Of a stretch of DNA of 64,000 bases, positions 1 through 8,434 are shown piece after piece. The stretch covers positions 1 through 64,000 of the forward strand of contig VXNK01000038.1 in assembly GCA_009840595.1 (NCBI GenBank). Direction: 5' to 3'. Both the position numbers and the translations under genes were made by a program. Source of the DNA: Rhodospirillaceae bacterium. GTDB taxonomy: Bacteria > Pseudomonadota > Alphaproteobacteria > Bin65. Below the pieces are notes generated by a model. That model did not search any database and was not told where the DNA came from. It saw only the letters and a list, made by a program, of their open reading frames with translations. Position 1 is the stretch's first letter. The number at the start of each line of letters is the position of its first letter.

Positions 1-45
1 GAGAGCGTCAGCCATGACTGACCCTATCGTTGCGCCTCGCGGCAC

Positions 46-184
46 CCCCACCCGGCTCGCTTCGCTCGCCGACTTCTCCCTCTGAAGAGGAGGTATAGGG
101 ATGAACGGCTGCCATCATTATCCTTCCCCCTCTTCAGAGGGGGAAGTGGCCGAGCGCAGCGAGGTCGATGGGGGTGCCGTCCGC
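46..184. repeat. Left inverted pair of REP-like palindromic repeat units
   Basis: Two copies of a ~55 bp unit lie in opposite orientation. One copy runs from 'cggcacccccacccggctcg' to a degenerate 'tccctctgaagaggaggt'; the other starts 'cttccccctcttcagagg' and ends in 'gatgggggtgccg'. Each unit holds two short palindromes, a C-rich/G-rich one around 'ctcttcagag' and one around 'gctcgcttcgctcgc'. Related units recur at 553-691 and 14861-15021. The inner copy encodes the C-terminal tail of the DUF559 ORF. Nothing else is recognisable in bases 1-117. Confidence 0.8.
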
Positions 185-708
185 ATCGCCTTCAAGGTGG
201 CAACTTCCTCTCGAATCGTCGCCAGCACGCCTTCGATATTGTTCATCACCTCGTTGTTCCAGAAACGGATGACGATATAGCCCTGAGATTCAAGCCATGC
301 CGTGCGGGCCGCATCTTTTTCGACTTCGACGCCATGCTGGCCGCCGTCGACCTCGATGACGAGTCGGAGCGAGGGGCAGACAAAGTCCGCAACGAATTTT
401 CCAATCGGCTCCTGCCGTTTGAAGCGCAGACCGTCCAGTTGCTTCTTGTGCAGGAAATACCAGAGGCGCTTCTCGGCGTCCGTCGGCTGTTTTCGCAATC
501 GCTTGGCCAGTTTCTTGGCGAATGCCGCCCGCTTGACGCGGCGGTCCTTTAATTCTTCCCCCTCTTCAGCGGGGGAGAGGTGGCCCCGGATTAAATCCGG
601 GGTCGATGGGGGTGTTCTGGAGCGATGTCCGACGGCACCCCCACCCGGCTCGCTTCGCTCGCCGACCTCCCCCTCTGAAGAGGGGGAGGTATGAAACTCC
701 GCTACCAT
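118..708 (-). CDS. DUF559 (VSR-like) endonuclease-domain protein with repeat-encoded ends
   Basis: A 196-residue ORF whose central part (about residues 60-165) is a DUF559 domain, a compact PD-(D/E)xK nuclease fold related to very-short-patch-repair endonucleases. Candidate catalytic residues are D108 in 'VADFVC' and E119/D121/H125 in 'VIEVDGGQH'. Residues 1-52 and about 176-196 are translated from the flanking palindromic repeats: 'TPPSTPDLIRGHLSPAEEGE' near the N terminus mirrors 'APPSTSLRSATSPSEEGEG' at the C terminus. I find no ATG, GTG or TTG between the repeat and the domain, so the ATG at 708 is the only ordinary start. It lies 1 nt after the stop of the molybdoenzyme gene, so translation could be coupled. 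Target and biological role are unknown; a role in repeat mobility or repair is inference. Confidence 0.7.
   Translation of the reverse strand: MVAEFHTSPSSEGEVGERSEPGGGAVGHRSRTPPSTPDLIRGHLSPAEEGEELKDRRVKRAAFAKKLAKRLRKQPTDAEKRLWYFLHKKQLDGLRFKRQEPIGKFVADFVCPSLRLVIEVDGGQHGVEVEKDAARTAWLESQGYIVIRFWNNEVMNNIEGVLATIREEVATLKAMRTAPPSTSLRSATSPSEEGEG
553..691. repeat. Right inverted pair of REP-like palindromic repeat units
   Basis: Two further copies of the unit that borders the other side of the DUF559 ORF. One begins 'ttcttccccctcttcagcgg' and ends 'gatgggggtg'; the second runs 'cggcacccccacccggctcg' to 'ctgaagagggggaggt'. The pair is back-to-back in the opposite order from the left pair, so the nuclease domain is bracketed symmetrically. 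In this pair the first unit carries 'ccccggattaaatccgggg', a perfect palindrome replacing the 'gagcgcagcgag' palindrome of other copies. The sequence is coding in the DUF559 frame. Confidence 0.8.
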
Positions 709-709
709 C

Positions 710-3535
710 TTATTCCGCCGCCTGGGCGAAGGCGGCGGTGGCGATGTTGCCGTCGTAGGAGCCCATTTCCTCGACGGCGAGCGGCTTCTGGAGATGCTTC
801 TCCGAGGCCTTGTAGACCTTCACGCACACGATGTCCGAGCCGGAGCCGGTCGAATCGGTGAGCTTGAGCGAGATGTCGGTCACGCTGTTCAGGCTCGGCC
901 GGTTGAGATCCTTGGCGAAGGGCGTTTTCCAGTGGTCGAACTGGCCGATCATCAGGACCGTATCCGGGCGGATCCCCTCGCGCAGCACGGCCGGCCCTTC
1001 GGTGCGCCCGGTGACCGATTCCACGACGACCTGCTCGCCGTCTTCGATGCCCAGGTCCTGCGCCCGGCGCCGGTTGATCATGACGCCGTTGTGGCCGGCG
1101 ATGTTGTCGGCAACCTCGGCAATCAGCGGCAGGCCGACATTGGCGCCCCAGGCATACTGGAAGGAGCGGGCGGTGAGGGCCCAGAACGGATATTCCGCCG
1201 GGTCGCGGCCGAAATCGCGGACGTAATCCTCCCAGATTTCCGGGAAGGATTCGTAGGTCGGCATGAACTCGTATTCGCGCAGCTGGGTTTCCCACCAGTC
1301 GACGCCGATCTCGCCGAGGCGCAGCGCCAGTTCCTGGCCGTGCCGGGTCAGCCGTTCCTGGTAGGGCAGTTCGAAGCGCAAATTCTGGTCTTCCAGCGCC
1401 GGGTAGATATACCAGTCGAGCTGGTTGTAATCCTTCAGCATGTAACCGTGTTCGCGGAACCAGTCGAGGTCGCGGACCTGCTCGCCGCCGGTCATGTCCC
1501 ACGACGCGGCCTTGCACATGTTGTCCCAGACGGTTTCCGACTCCGGCGGCTCGCCGGCCGGCAGGCTGAAATCGTATTTGCCGGGGCGGGCCAGTTTCGT
1601 ACCCGCCGCGCCGCCGTTGATGGCGCCGATATAGGCGTCCAGGATTCCGGCCTCCTGGGCGAAGCGGGTCATGATGTCCGACATGTCCATCGTGTCGTTG
1701 ACCGGATCGATCGCCTTGGCGCGGATCGTCCAGCCTTCGTGGTGCCAGAAATTCTCCTGGAACTTGGTGCCGCCGATGCGGATCAGCTGGGTCGATTCCA
1801 GGTCCGTCGATTCCGGCAGCAGCACGTCAGCGAAATGGTTGGTCTCGTCCATCGTGTAGGCGAAGGCGACGATGAACGGGAAGTCCGCCAGCTGCTTCGA
1901 CACTTCCGGCGCGTTCCACGAACTGATCGACGGATTGGTGCGGTAGCACATCCAGATGTCCGGCGGATCGTGGCGCGGCCAACTCTTCGGCTGGTGCTTC
2001 TGGAACAGCCAGGGCAGGTGCGCGGGCCCCAGGGCCGGCGACCACGGGCTGTCCGAAACCAGGGGCACCAGCGTCTTGTAGGCGTTGCGGATGTGCGGAT
2101 CGCGGTTCCAGGCGTTCGACGACGTGGCGTTGAACTGGTAGCGCATGAATCCGTCTTCGCCCGGCAGCACGGAGCCGACCCGCGACGCCGCCGGCCGGAC
2201 CAGCTTCACCGCCGTGCCCAGCGTGCCGCCCGGCACCTCGAGCGCGCCGACCAGAACGGCCAGCATGGTGCGCGCCCAGCAGGTGTGATAGCCGCCCCAG
2301 CCGTTGTTCACGCTCTTGCCGAGCAGGATGGCGACCGGCCGGAAGGGCAGGGTCTTCCCTTCGATCTCGATGGTCTCGCCGACGCAGGCATGGGCGATAT
2401 ATTCGTCGGCAACCCGCCGGATGGTCTCGGCCGGCACCTCGCACTCGGCCTCGGCCCATTCCGGCGTGTATTCCGCCATCAGGTCGAGCATGAGCTGGAA
2501 GGACGGTCTGGCCGTCACCCCTTCGTGGTCCCAGCGCGTGTTGTCCGGCCCCAGTTCGTAGCCGTCGACCGTGTAGGCGCCCTCCATGGCAGGGTCGCCG
2601 ATATCGGCGTCGTAGGGCTTGGCCGCGCCGTCGGCGGCGTCCCAGATCAGCGGCTTGCCGTCCGGGTCGCGGACGAAAAAGCCGTTGGGGCCGACCAGGT
2701 AGGGCGAATTCGAGCGGTTCTTGAGAAACGGCACGTCGCATACATCCGCCCAGCCGCGCTCGTGCACGATGCGGTGGATCAGGGCGAACAGGAAGGCGGC
2801 GTCGGTCTTCGGCTTGATCGGCACCCACTCGGCCGAGGCCGCCGCCGTGATCGACATGTGCGGCTCGACATGGACGCGCTTGGCGCCGCGCGCCCTTGCG
2901 TTGGCCTCGCGCCAGATGCCGACGACGCCGGACTGCGCCTCGGTGTTCGCGCCGCAGTTGAGGATGAAGTTCACATAAGGCGTATCCGGCGCGACGATGA
3001 AGGCGCGGTGCCACAGCTCGCCGTAGAGATGCTCGGAGTGATAGCACTTCACGCCCTGGCCGGCGCCGAAGCCCTGGTCGATGGGCCCCCAGGCTGCCAT
3101 GAAGGCCGGGAAGGTGCCCATATACTGCACCGGCGTGCCGCCGCCGCCGGTCGAGGTCGCGAGGCGCGGATGGCCGTTCTCGTTGACCAGCCCCTTCGCG
3201 CGCACTTCGCGGAATTTCTCGCCGATGATCCCGAAGGCCTCTTCCCAGGAGATCGGCACGAAGCCCGGATCCTCGTCCCGCCCCTTGTTCGGGTTGGTCC
3301 GCTTCATCGGCTGCTTGATCCGGTTGGGATTGTAGGTCTTCTGGATCAGGCCGAACGCCTTGACGCAGACCCGGCCGCCGCCGGGATGCTCGTCCATGAT
3401 GTCGAAATTGGCTTCCAGCCGTTCCGCCACGCCGTTGCGGACGGTGACCTTCGCCAGGTCCGGCCCCGCTACGCACTGGTAGCAGTAGAAGGGAACCTTC
3501 TTGACGTCGTCTGCGGGAGCGCCGGCTTTGGCCAT
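710..3535 (-). CDS. DMSO-reductase-family molybdopterin oxidoreductase, catalytic subunit
   Basis: A 941-residue molybdenum bis-MGD enzyme, with an N-terminal cluster region, central Mo-binding domains and a C-terminal molydop-binding domain (e.g. 'RRRAQDLGIEDGEQVVVES'). I chose the ATG at 3535, giving 'MAKAGAPADD'; the ORF track extends upstream into unrelated sequence. The cluster motif is incomplete: C18-x2-C21 and C57 are present, but the third cysteine position is P25. A candidate Mo ligand is the Cys in 'GVKCYHSEH'. No Tat signal and no adjacent iron-sulfur or membrane-anchor subunit is visible, so it may be cytoplasmic and use a soluble partner. It is last in a four-gene minus-strand operon with CoA-linked enzymes. 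From memory the layout recalls phenylacetyl-CoA:acceptor or thiosulfate-reductase-like enzymes; the substrate is not assignable. It ends in Ala-Ala-Glu. Confidence 0.85.
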   Translation of the reverse strand: MAKAGAPADDVKKVPFYCYQCVAGPDLAKVTVRNGVAERLEANFDIMDEHPGGGRVCVKAFGLIQKTYNPNRIKQPMKRTNPNKGRDEDPGFVPISWEEAFGIIGEKFREVRAKGLVNENGHPRLATSTGGGGTPVQYMGTFPAFMAAWGPIDQGFGAGQGVKCYHSEHLYGELWHRAFIVAPDTPYVNFILNCGANTEAQSGVVGIWREANARARGAKRVHVEPHMSITAAASAEWVPIKPKTDAAFLFALIHRIVHERGWADVCDVPFLKNRSNSPYLVGPNGFFVRDPDGKPLIWDAADGAAKPYDADIGDPAMEGAYTVDGYELGPDNTRWDHEGVTARPSFQLMLDLMAEYTPEWAEAECEVPAETIRRVADEYIAHACVGETIEIEGKTLPFRPVAILLGKSVNNGWGGYHTCWARTMLAVLVGALEVPGGTLGTAVKLVRPAASRVGSVLPGEDGFMRYQFNATSSNAWNRDPHIRNAYKTLVPLVSDSPWSPALGPAHLPWLFQKHQPKSWPRHDPPDIWMCYRTNPSISSWNAPEVSKQLADFPFIVAFAYTMDETNHFADVLLPESTDLESTQLIRIGGTKFQENFWHHEGWTIRAKAIDPVNDTMDMSDIMTRFAQEAGILDAYIGAINGGAAGTKLARPGKYDFSLPAGEPPESETVWDNMCKAASWDMTGGEQVRDLDWFREHGYMLKDYNQLDWYIYPALEDQNLRFELPYQERLTRHGQELALRLGEIGVDWWETQLREYEFMPTYESFPEIWEDYVRDFGRDPAEYPFWALTARSFQYAWGANVGLPLIAEVADNIAGHNGVMINRRRAQDLGIEDGEQVVVESVTGRTEGPAVLREGIRPDTVLMIGQFDHWKTPFAKDLNRPSLNSVTDISLKLTDSTGSGSDIVCVKVYKASEKHLQKPLAVEEMGSYDGNIATAAFAQAAE

Positions 3536-3596
3536 GATCGATACCCGGTCGGAAGGAATGGCAGGCGCGAGAATAGCACGCTTTGCGGCACGCGGC

Positions 3597-4004
3597 TCAA
3601 GCTTCGGCGAGGCGCGCCTTTTTCTTCGCCAGGCGGCCGCCTTGCTTCGCCTTGTCGATGACGAAGCGGATGTGCCGAGCCCGGCCGACATGGTCGAGCT
3701 CGTCATGGACGTTGACCTCGAAGACGACCCGCGGGCCCTCGACGTCCACGACTTCGGCGCGCACCGTCACGCTCTGGCCGATCAGGGTCGGACCGAGATG
3801 GTCGATTTCGACCCGCGCGCCGACCGAATCCTCGCCGTCGTCATGGTGCCGCAGCAGCAGTTGCCGGCAGGTCTGCTCGATGTCCTGCACCATGCGCGGC
3901 GTGGCGTAGACGCGCAGCTCGTCGCCCATGAAGGCGATGGTGCGGTCCGTGTCGATCGCGATCGTCTCCTCGTGGGCGACCCCGGCTTTGAGTGTGTCTT
4001 TCAT
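3597..4004 (-). CDS. FlK-like (fluoroacetyl-CoA type) thioesterase, hot-dog fold
   Basis: A 135-residue single hot-dog-fold protein of the fluoroacetyl-CoA thioesterase-like family. These enzymes hydrolyse, or simply bind, short acyl-CoAs, usually as dimers in the cytoplasm. The segments 'TPRMVQDIEQTC' and 'VGARVEIDHLGPTLIGQSVT' match the family pattern, in which a Glu and a His near these blocks take part in catalysis. The start at 4004 (MKDTLKAG) has an AGGGA about 7 nt upstream; the longer ORF in the track reads through unrelated sequence. It sits 44 nt after the CoA-transferase/racemase gene and 61 nt before the molybdoenzyme start, consistent with co-transcription. The likely job is releasing a CoA-bound product or clearing a dead-end acyl-CoA in the pathway; the substrate is unknown. 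Confidence 0.75.
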   Translation of the reverse strand: MKDTLKAGVAHEETIAIDTDRTIAFMGDELRVYATPRMVQDIEQTCRQLLLRHHDDGEDSVGARVEIDHLGPTLIGQSVTVRAEVVDVEGPRVVFEVNVHDELDHVGRARHIRFVIDKAKQGGRLAKKKARLAEA

Positions 4005-4048
4005 TGCGTTTCCCTGATGTTGGGTGCCGGTCCGGAATCCGGCGGGTC

Positions 4049-5194
4049 TCAACCGACAGCGTTTTTTGCCCGCAGATCGGCGATTTCCCCGGCGGCAAAG
4101 CCCCAGGCGACGAGCGCCTCGTCGGTATCCGCGCCGGGCGGCGAAGGCGGGCGGCGGACCGCGCCGGGCGTCCGGCTGAAGCGCGGGGCCGGGGCCGGCT
4201 GCACCACGCCGTCGATTTCCGCGAAGGTGCCGCGCGCTTTCATGTGCGGGTGTTCCGGCGCTTCGTCCAGGTCCAGGATCGGAGCGAAACAGATGTCGCT
4301 GCCTTCCATGATCGCGCACCATTCGTCCCGGGTCTTCGTCCTGAAGATCTCAGCCAGCTTTTCCTTGATGACCGGCCAGCTCTCCGGCTTCATCTGCGGC
4401 GGCAGTCCGGCGGGATCGAGCCCGGTCTTCTCCAAGAGTTCGGCGTAGAATTTGGCTTCGATCGAGCCGATGGAGACATACTTTCCGTCGCGCGTTTCGT
4501 AGACCGAATAGAAATGGGCCCCGCCATCCAGCAGGTTGGCCCCGCGCTCGTTGCTCCACAGGCCGGCTGCCTTGAGGCCGAAAAAGGTCGTCATCAGCGA
4601 GGCCGCGCCGTCGACCATGGCCGCGTCCACGACCTGCCCCTTGCCGGACTGCCTTGCCTCGAGCAGGGCGGCCAGAACGCCGACCAGCAGGTAGAGCGTC
4701 CCGCCGCCGAAATCGCCGACCAGGTTGAGCGGCGGCACCGGCGGCCCGTCCGCCGGGCCGATGGCGTTGAGCGCCCCGGTGAGCGCGATGTAGTTCATGT
4801 CGTGGCCGGCGGCCCGGGCCATCGGGCCGTCCTGGCCCCAGCCGGTCATGCGGCCGTAGACCAGCTTAGGGTTGGTCGCGAAACAGTCCTCCGGGCCGAG
4901 GCCCATGCGCTCGGTCACGCCCGGCCGGAACCCCTCGATCAGGACGTCGGCGCGGTCGATCAGCCGTTTGACGACCGCCAGCCCATCCGGCGACTTGAGA
5001 TCGACGGCGATCGAAGGCCGGCCGCGGTGCAGCACCTGATACTTTGCGGGCATGGCGATGCCGAGGCCCGCATCCGTCAGCCGGTCCACCTTGACGACGT
5101 CGGCGCCCATGTCCGCGAGCATCATGCAGGCCATCGGGCCGGGGCCGATCCCGGCCAGTTCCACGACGCGCAGTCCGTCCAGCGGTCCGGGCAT
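4049..5194 (-). CDS. CaiB/BaiF CoA-transferase family III, alpha-methylacyl-CoA racemase-like
   Basis: A 381-residue family III CoA-transferase fold protein. The opening '[19 protein letters not shown]' and the residues matching the racemase catalytic set, H131 in '[11 protein letters not shown]' and D161 in 'NLVGDFGGG', favour alpha-methylacyl-CoA racemase (AMACR/MCR) over a true CoA transferase, which would use an aspartate near residue 170. Racemases of this type epimerise 2-methylacyl-CoA esters by 1,1-proton transfer. The start at 5194 has an AGGAG about 10 nt upstream. It follows the LLM oxidoreductase by 70 nt and precedes the thioesterase by 44 nt. Context points to degradation of a branched or alpha-substituted acid as its CoA ester; a CoA-transferase role is the main alternative. 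Confidence 0.85.
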   Translation of the reverse strand: MPGPLDGLRVVELAGIGPGPMACMMLADMGADVVKVDRLTDAGLGIAMPAKYQVLHRGRPSIAVDLKSPDGLAVVKRLIDRADVLIEGFRPGVTERMGLGPEDCFATNPKLVYGRMTGWGQDGPMARAAGHDMNYIALTGALNAIGPADGPPVPPLNLVGDFGGGTLYLLVGVLAALLEARQSGKGQVVDAAMVDGAASLMTTFFGLKAAGLWSNERGANLLDGGAHFYSVYETRDGKYVSIGSIEAKFYAELLEKTGLDPAGLPPQMKPESWPVIKEKLAEIFRTKTRDEWCAIMEGSDICFAPILDLDEAPEHPHMKARGTFAEIDGVVQPAPAPRFSRTPGAVRRPPSPPGADTDEALVAWGFAAGEIADLRAKNAVG

Positions 5195-5264
5195 GAGATC
5201 AGGCTCCTTCAGGCGGATTGCGCGCCGCGGCGCGGGCTGACGGCGGCGGGGCGCTCCGGTCGGG

Positions 5265-6362
5265 CTATTCCGCTGCGGCGGCCATCCGCCCGGCGGCCGG
5301 GCCGATCGTCTTCAACTCCGGCATCACCTCGCGGGCGAACAGCCGCATGTTGGCTTCGGCGAGGTCCCCGGACATGCCGGCATATTTGAAGACGCCGACG
5401 AAGCTGTCGGCACCGGCCTTGTCGGAAATGTCGACGATCTTCTCGTAGACCATCTCCGGCGTGCCCCAGACCTGCAGGCTGAGGAAAAACTCGGTCGCCG
5501 CCTCATCGCCCTGCTTTTGCAGGTTCTCGGCGAACTTGCCGTAATATTCGTAGCCCTTCGTCGTCTTCAGGTGGTCGCCGGCGAATTCGTAATGCGCCAG
5601 CACGCTGTGCCAGTAGCCGCCGATATACTTTTTCGCCATTTCGTAGGCGCGCTCTTCGCTCTCGTCGACGAAGGTCCAGCCGGCGGCGATCGGCGCCGGC
5701 GCGTCGAAACCGTTGACCCGCTGGAACAGCACCCGGTATTCGGCCAGCTCCTTGGCGACATGGTCCCAGGGCTTCTGCGGGATGATGAGCAGGCCGACGC
5801 CCAGTTTCGCCATGATCTCCGCCGATTCCGGCGAGACCGCGGCGGCGTAGGTCCGACCCCTGAAGCTCAGGTTGGCGCGCGGGCGCACGGCGGCGCGAGG
5901 CTGGGTGTAGAATTCGCCGTCATATTCGCAGAAGCCGCTTTCGAGCCCGCCCATGATCATCTCGGCGGCTTCGACGAAGCGGGCGCGGCTCTCTTCCATC
6001 GGCACGCGGAAGCCGTCGAACTCGCAGCGGCCGGCGCCGCGGCCCATGCCGAAGATGACCCGCCCGCCGGACATCACGTCGAGCATGGCGATCTGCTCGG
6101 CGACCCGGAACGGATCGCGCCAGGGCAGAACGACGACCATCGTGCCCAGCCGGGCCGTCGTCGTGCGGGCGGCCGCGTAGGCGAGGAACTGCACCGGGTC
6201 CGGGCACATGATGTAGTCGGTGATATGGTGTTCGGTCGCCCACACGGAATCGAAACCCAGCGGCTCGACCAGGTCCACCAAGGCCAGCTCGTCATTCCAG
6301 ACCGCGTGATCCGGCTGTTGCTTGCCGGGGTTCTGGAAAATGAAAGAAGCGCCGACATGCAT
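5265..6362 (-). CDS. LLM-class flavin-dependent oxidoreductase (bacterial luciferase-like)
   Basis: A 365-residue TIM-barrel protein of the luciferase-like monooxygenase family, which uses reduced FMN (or F420 in other lineages) to oxidise or desulfonate diverse organics. Family features include 'MHVGASFIF' at the start, '[12 protein letters not shown]' with the conserved flavin-proximal histidines, and '[17 protein letters not shown]'. The ATG at 6362 has GGGAG roughly 10 nt upstream; the 477-residue track ORF adds a non-homologous Arg/Gly-rich leader. It is first in the minus-strand operon with racemase, thioesterase and molybdoenzyme, so its product probably feeds a CoA-thioester pathway. 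No flavin reductase partner is encoded nearby. It ends 'AAAE', like the molybdoenzyme at the other end of the operon. Confidence 0.85.
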   Translation of the reverse strand: MHVGASFIFQNPGKQQPDHAVWNDELALVDLVEPLGFDSVWATEHHITDYIMCPDPVQFLAYAAARTTTARLGTMVVVLPWRDPFRVAEQIAMLDVMSGGRVIFGMGRGAGRCEFDGFRVPMEESRARFVEAAEMIMGGLESGFCEYDGEFYTQPRAAVRPRANLSFRGRTYAAAVSPESAEIMAKLGVGLLIIPQKPWDHVAKELAEYRVLFQRVNGFDAPAPIAAGWTFVDESEERAYEMAKKYIGGYWHSVLAHYEFAGDHLKTTKGYEYYGKFAENLQKQGDEAATEFFLSLQVWGTPEMVYEKIVDISDKAGADSFVGVFKYAGMSGDLAEANMRLFAREVMPELKTIGPAAGRMAAAAE

Positions 6363-6727
6363 GGCGGTGTTTCTCCCGGATTGTGGGCGGTTGCGGGCAG
6401 GCCGGCCCCGAAACTGGCTTCCCCGGGCCAGTCCTACACCAGCCCCCGGCGGGGAGTCACGCCCGTCCTGCCCGGCAGGCAACGCGCCGCAGCGCCCACG
6501 CCCGCCCCGGAAGATGCGGCCGAAACGGCGGCGCGCGGGACCCGCGCGAAACCGCCTTGAAATTGCCGCAGTACGGCTCATGTATAGCGGCGGCACGGCG
6601 ACCGGGCGCAATTCCCGCACCCGGATCCGGAGGCGTTTACCGCCCCGGCCGCCGCCGCCCCGCCGGCCCGGACGCCCGTCCGGACGGCATTTGCACATAT
6701 CGCTGCCCCTGCCAGGCGATGGACCGG
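6363..6727. other. Divergent intergenic region between LLM gene and Gld-type ABC operon
   Basis: 365 bp without a plausible gene between two divergent operons. It is very GC-rich apart from one short segment near 6557-6588 that looks like a sigma-70-type promoter pointing right. I see no repeat family member or clear operator. Confidence 0.6.
6557..6586 (+). promoter_or_regulatory. Possible sigma-70-type promoter for the ABC exporter operon
   Basis: TTGAAA at 6557-6562, an 18 nt spacer, then TGTATA at 6581-6586, lying about 140 nt upstream of the ATPase start. It is the only relatively AT-containing segment in an otherwise GC-rich gap. Pattern match only. Confidence 0.3.
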
Positions 6728-7690
6728 ATGATCGAAGTTCAGTCGCTCACCAAGCATTTCGGCCCGATCCGGGCGGTCGACGGCGTGTCCTTCTCGGTCG
6801 GGAAGGGCGAGGTGCTCGGCTTTCTCGGCCCGAACGGGGCCGGCAAGTCGACCACCATGAAGATGATCACCGGCTTCATTACGCCGACGGCCGGCACCGC
6901 CGCGGTCTGCGGCCATGACATCCGCACCGCGCCGATCGCCGCCAAGTCCCGCATCGGCTACCTGCCGGAGGGCGCGCCGCTCTACGCCGACATGACCGCG
7001 CGCGGCTTTCTGAATTTCATCGGTGCCAGCCGCGGACTGCGCGGCGCGGAACGCGCGAAAGCCGTCGACCGGGTCGTGGAAATCGCCCAACTTAAGACGG
7101 TGCTCGACCAGCCGATCGAGACCCTGTCCAAGGGCTTTACCCGGCGGGTCGGCCTGGCCCAGGCGCTGTTGCACGATCCGGACGTGCTGATCCTGGACGA
7201 GCCGACCGACGGCCTGGACCCGAACCAGAAGCACCATGTCCGCCAGGTCATCAACGACATGGCGCCGGACAAGGCCATCGTCATCTCGACCCACATTCTC
7301 GAAGAGGTTCACGCGGTGTGCAGCCGGGCGATGATCATCGACCACGGCCGGCTGCTGGCCGACAGCACGCCCGCCGAACTGGAGGCGCGGGCGCAGCACC
7401 ACAACACCGTCACCTTGCGCACGCTGGCCATGCCGCCCGACGGGGAGCGCGCCGCGCTCGGGCAGCTGGACGGCGTGATCGAGATCGAGGCAGGCGGCTC
7501 GGCCGGCGAGCCGGTCTTCCGGGTCATCCCGCAGGAGGGCGCGAACGTGCTGCCGGCGGTCACCGCCTTCGTCGCCGAAAAGGGCTGGCAGGTCGACGAG
7601 CTGCGCCTGGAGCAGGGCCGGCTGGACGACGTGTTCCGGGAACTCACCGCCGCCGCCGCGGCCGGCCGCGATGCGGAGGCCGCACAATGA
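6728..7690 (+). CDS. ABC transporter ATP-binding protein, Gld/Nos-type exporter
   Basis: A 320-residue ABC ATPase. Walker A is 'GPNGAGKST', followed by a signature-like 'LSKGFTRRVGLAQALLHDP', Walker B 'VLILDEPTDGLDPNQ', and an H-loop in 'ISTHILEEV'. A C-terminal extension of about 100 residues follows the nucleotide-binding domain, as is usual in this exporter group. I start at the ATG at 6728 (MIEVQSL), the family's usual beginning; an in-frame ATG at 6719 would add three residues. It energises the permease encoded immediately downstream, whose ATG overlaps this stop (ATGA). Relatives include GldA of gliding bacteria and NosF-like ATPases, but in proteobacteria the exported substrate is unknown. 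The upstream part of the track ORF is non-coding. Confidence 0.88.
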   Translation: MIEVQSLTKHFGPIRAVDGVSFSVGKGEVLGFLGPNGAGKSTTMKMITGFITPTAGTAAVCGHDIRTAPIAAKSRIGYLPEGAPLYADMTARGFLNFIGASRGLRGAERAKAVDRVVEIAQLKTVLDQPIETLSKGFTRRVGLAQALLHDPDVLILDEPTDGLDPNQKHHVRQVINDMAPDKAIVISTHILEEVHAVCSRAMIIDHGRLLADSTPAELEARAQHHNTVTLRTLAMPPDGERAALGQLDGVIEIEAGGSAGEPVFRVIPQEGANVLPAVTAFVAEKGWQVDELRLEQGRLDDVFRELTAAAAAGRDAEAAQ

Positions 7691-8430
7691 ACGCCGCCCG
7701 CACCGTCGCCGTGATTTTCCGGCGGGAATTCGCCGGCTATTTCGCCAGCCCCGTCGCCTATGTCTTCCTGATCGTCTTCCTCGCGCTGGCCGGGGCGCTG
7801 ACCTTTTTCATCGGCAATTTCTTCCAGCGCAACCAGGCGGATCTGGACAGCTTCTTCGTGTTCCACCCCTGGGTCTACCTGTTCCTGATGCCGGCGATCG
7901 CCATGCGCCTGTGGGCGGAAGAGCGCAAGACCGGGACGGTCGAACTGCTGTTCACCCTGCCGATCGCGACCTGGCACGCCGTGGCCGGCAAGTTCCTCGC
8001 CGCTTGGCTGTTCGCCGGCGTGGCGCTGGCGCTGACCTTCCCGATCTGGATCACCGTTGCCAATCTGGGCGCACCCGACCACGGCCCGATTATCGCCGGC
8101 TATATCGGCAGTTTCCTGATGGCCGGCGGCTATCTTGCCATCGGCTCCTGCCTGTCGGCGACGACCAGGAACCAGGTCATCGCCTTCGTGCTGGCGGCGA
8201 TCGTCTGCTTCGCCTTCTCCATGGCGGGGGCCGAGGTCGTACTCGGCCCGATCCGGGACATCCTGCCCCAGGATTTCGTCAACCTGGTCGCATCGTTCAG
8301 CTTCCTGAACCATTTCGCCGAAATGCGCAAAGGCGTGATCGACCTGCGCAACCTGCTCTACTTCCTCTCCGTCATCGGCGTGTTCCTGTTCGCGACCGTG
8401 CTGGTCCTCGACCTCAAGAAGGCGGAGTAG
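7687..8430 (+). CDS. ABC-2 type permease, GldF-like
   Basis: A 247-residue inner-membrane permease with about six hydrophobic segments, including 'VAYVFLIVFLALAGALTFFI' near the N terminus and 'LYFLSVIGVFLFATVLVLDL' at the end. The 'MRLWAEERKTGTVELLFTLP' block is characteristic of the GldF/NosY-type ABC-2 permeases. The start overlaps the ATPase stop by 4 nt, with a GGAGG shortly upstream, and the gene ends 4 nt before the GldG-like start. With the ATPase and the GldG-type protein it should form one exporter complex. Nothing in the sequence reveals the substrate; homologues occur in non-gliding proteobacteria, so a motility role should not be assumed. Confidence 0.85.
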   Translation: MNAARTVAVIFRREFAGYFASPVAYVFLIVFLALAGALTFFIGNFFQRNQADLDSFFVFHPWVYLFLMPAIAMRLWAEERKTGTVELLFTLPIATWHAVAGKFLAAWLFAGVALALTFPIWITVANLGAPDHGPIIAGYIGSFLMAGGYLAIGSCLSATTRNQVIAFVLAAIVCFAFSMAGAEVVLGPIRDILPQDFVNLVASFSFLNHFAEMRKGVIDLRNLLYFLSVIGVFLFATVLVLDLKKAE

Positions 8431-8434
8431 GGTC

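Noticed and set aside
794-3661. 955-codon plus-strand ORF opposite the molybdoenzyme gene
   Set aside because: Antisense shadow; Arg/Gly/His-rich translation with no domain, while the minus strand encodes a clear molybdopterin oxidoreductase.
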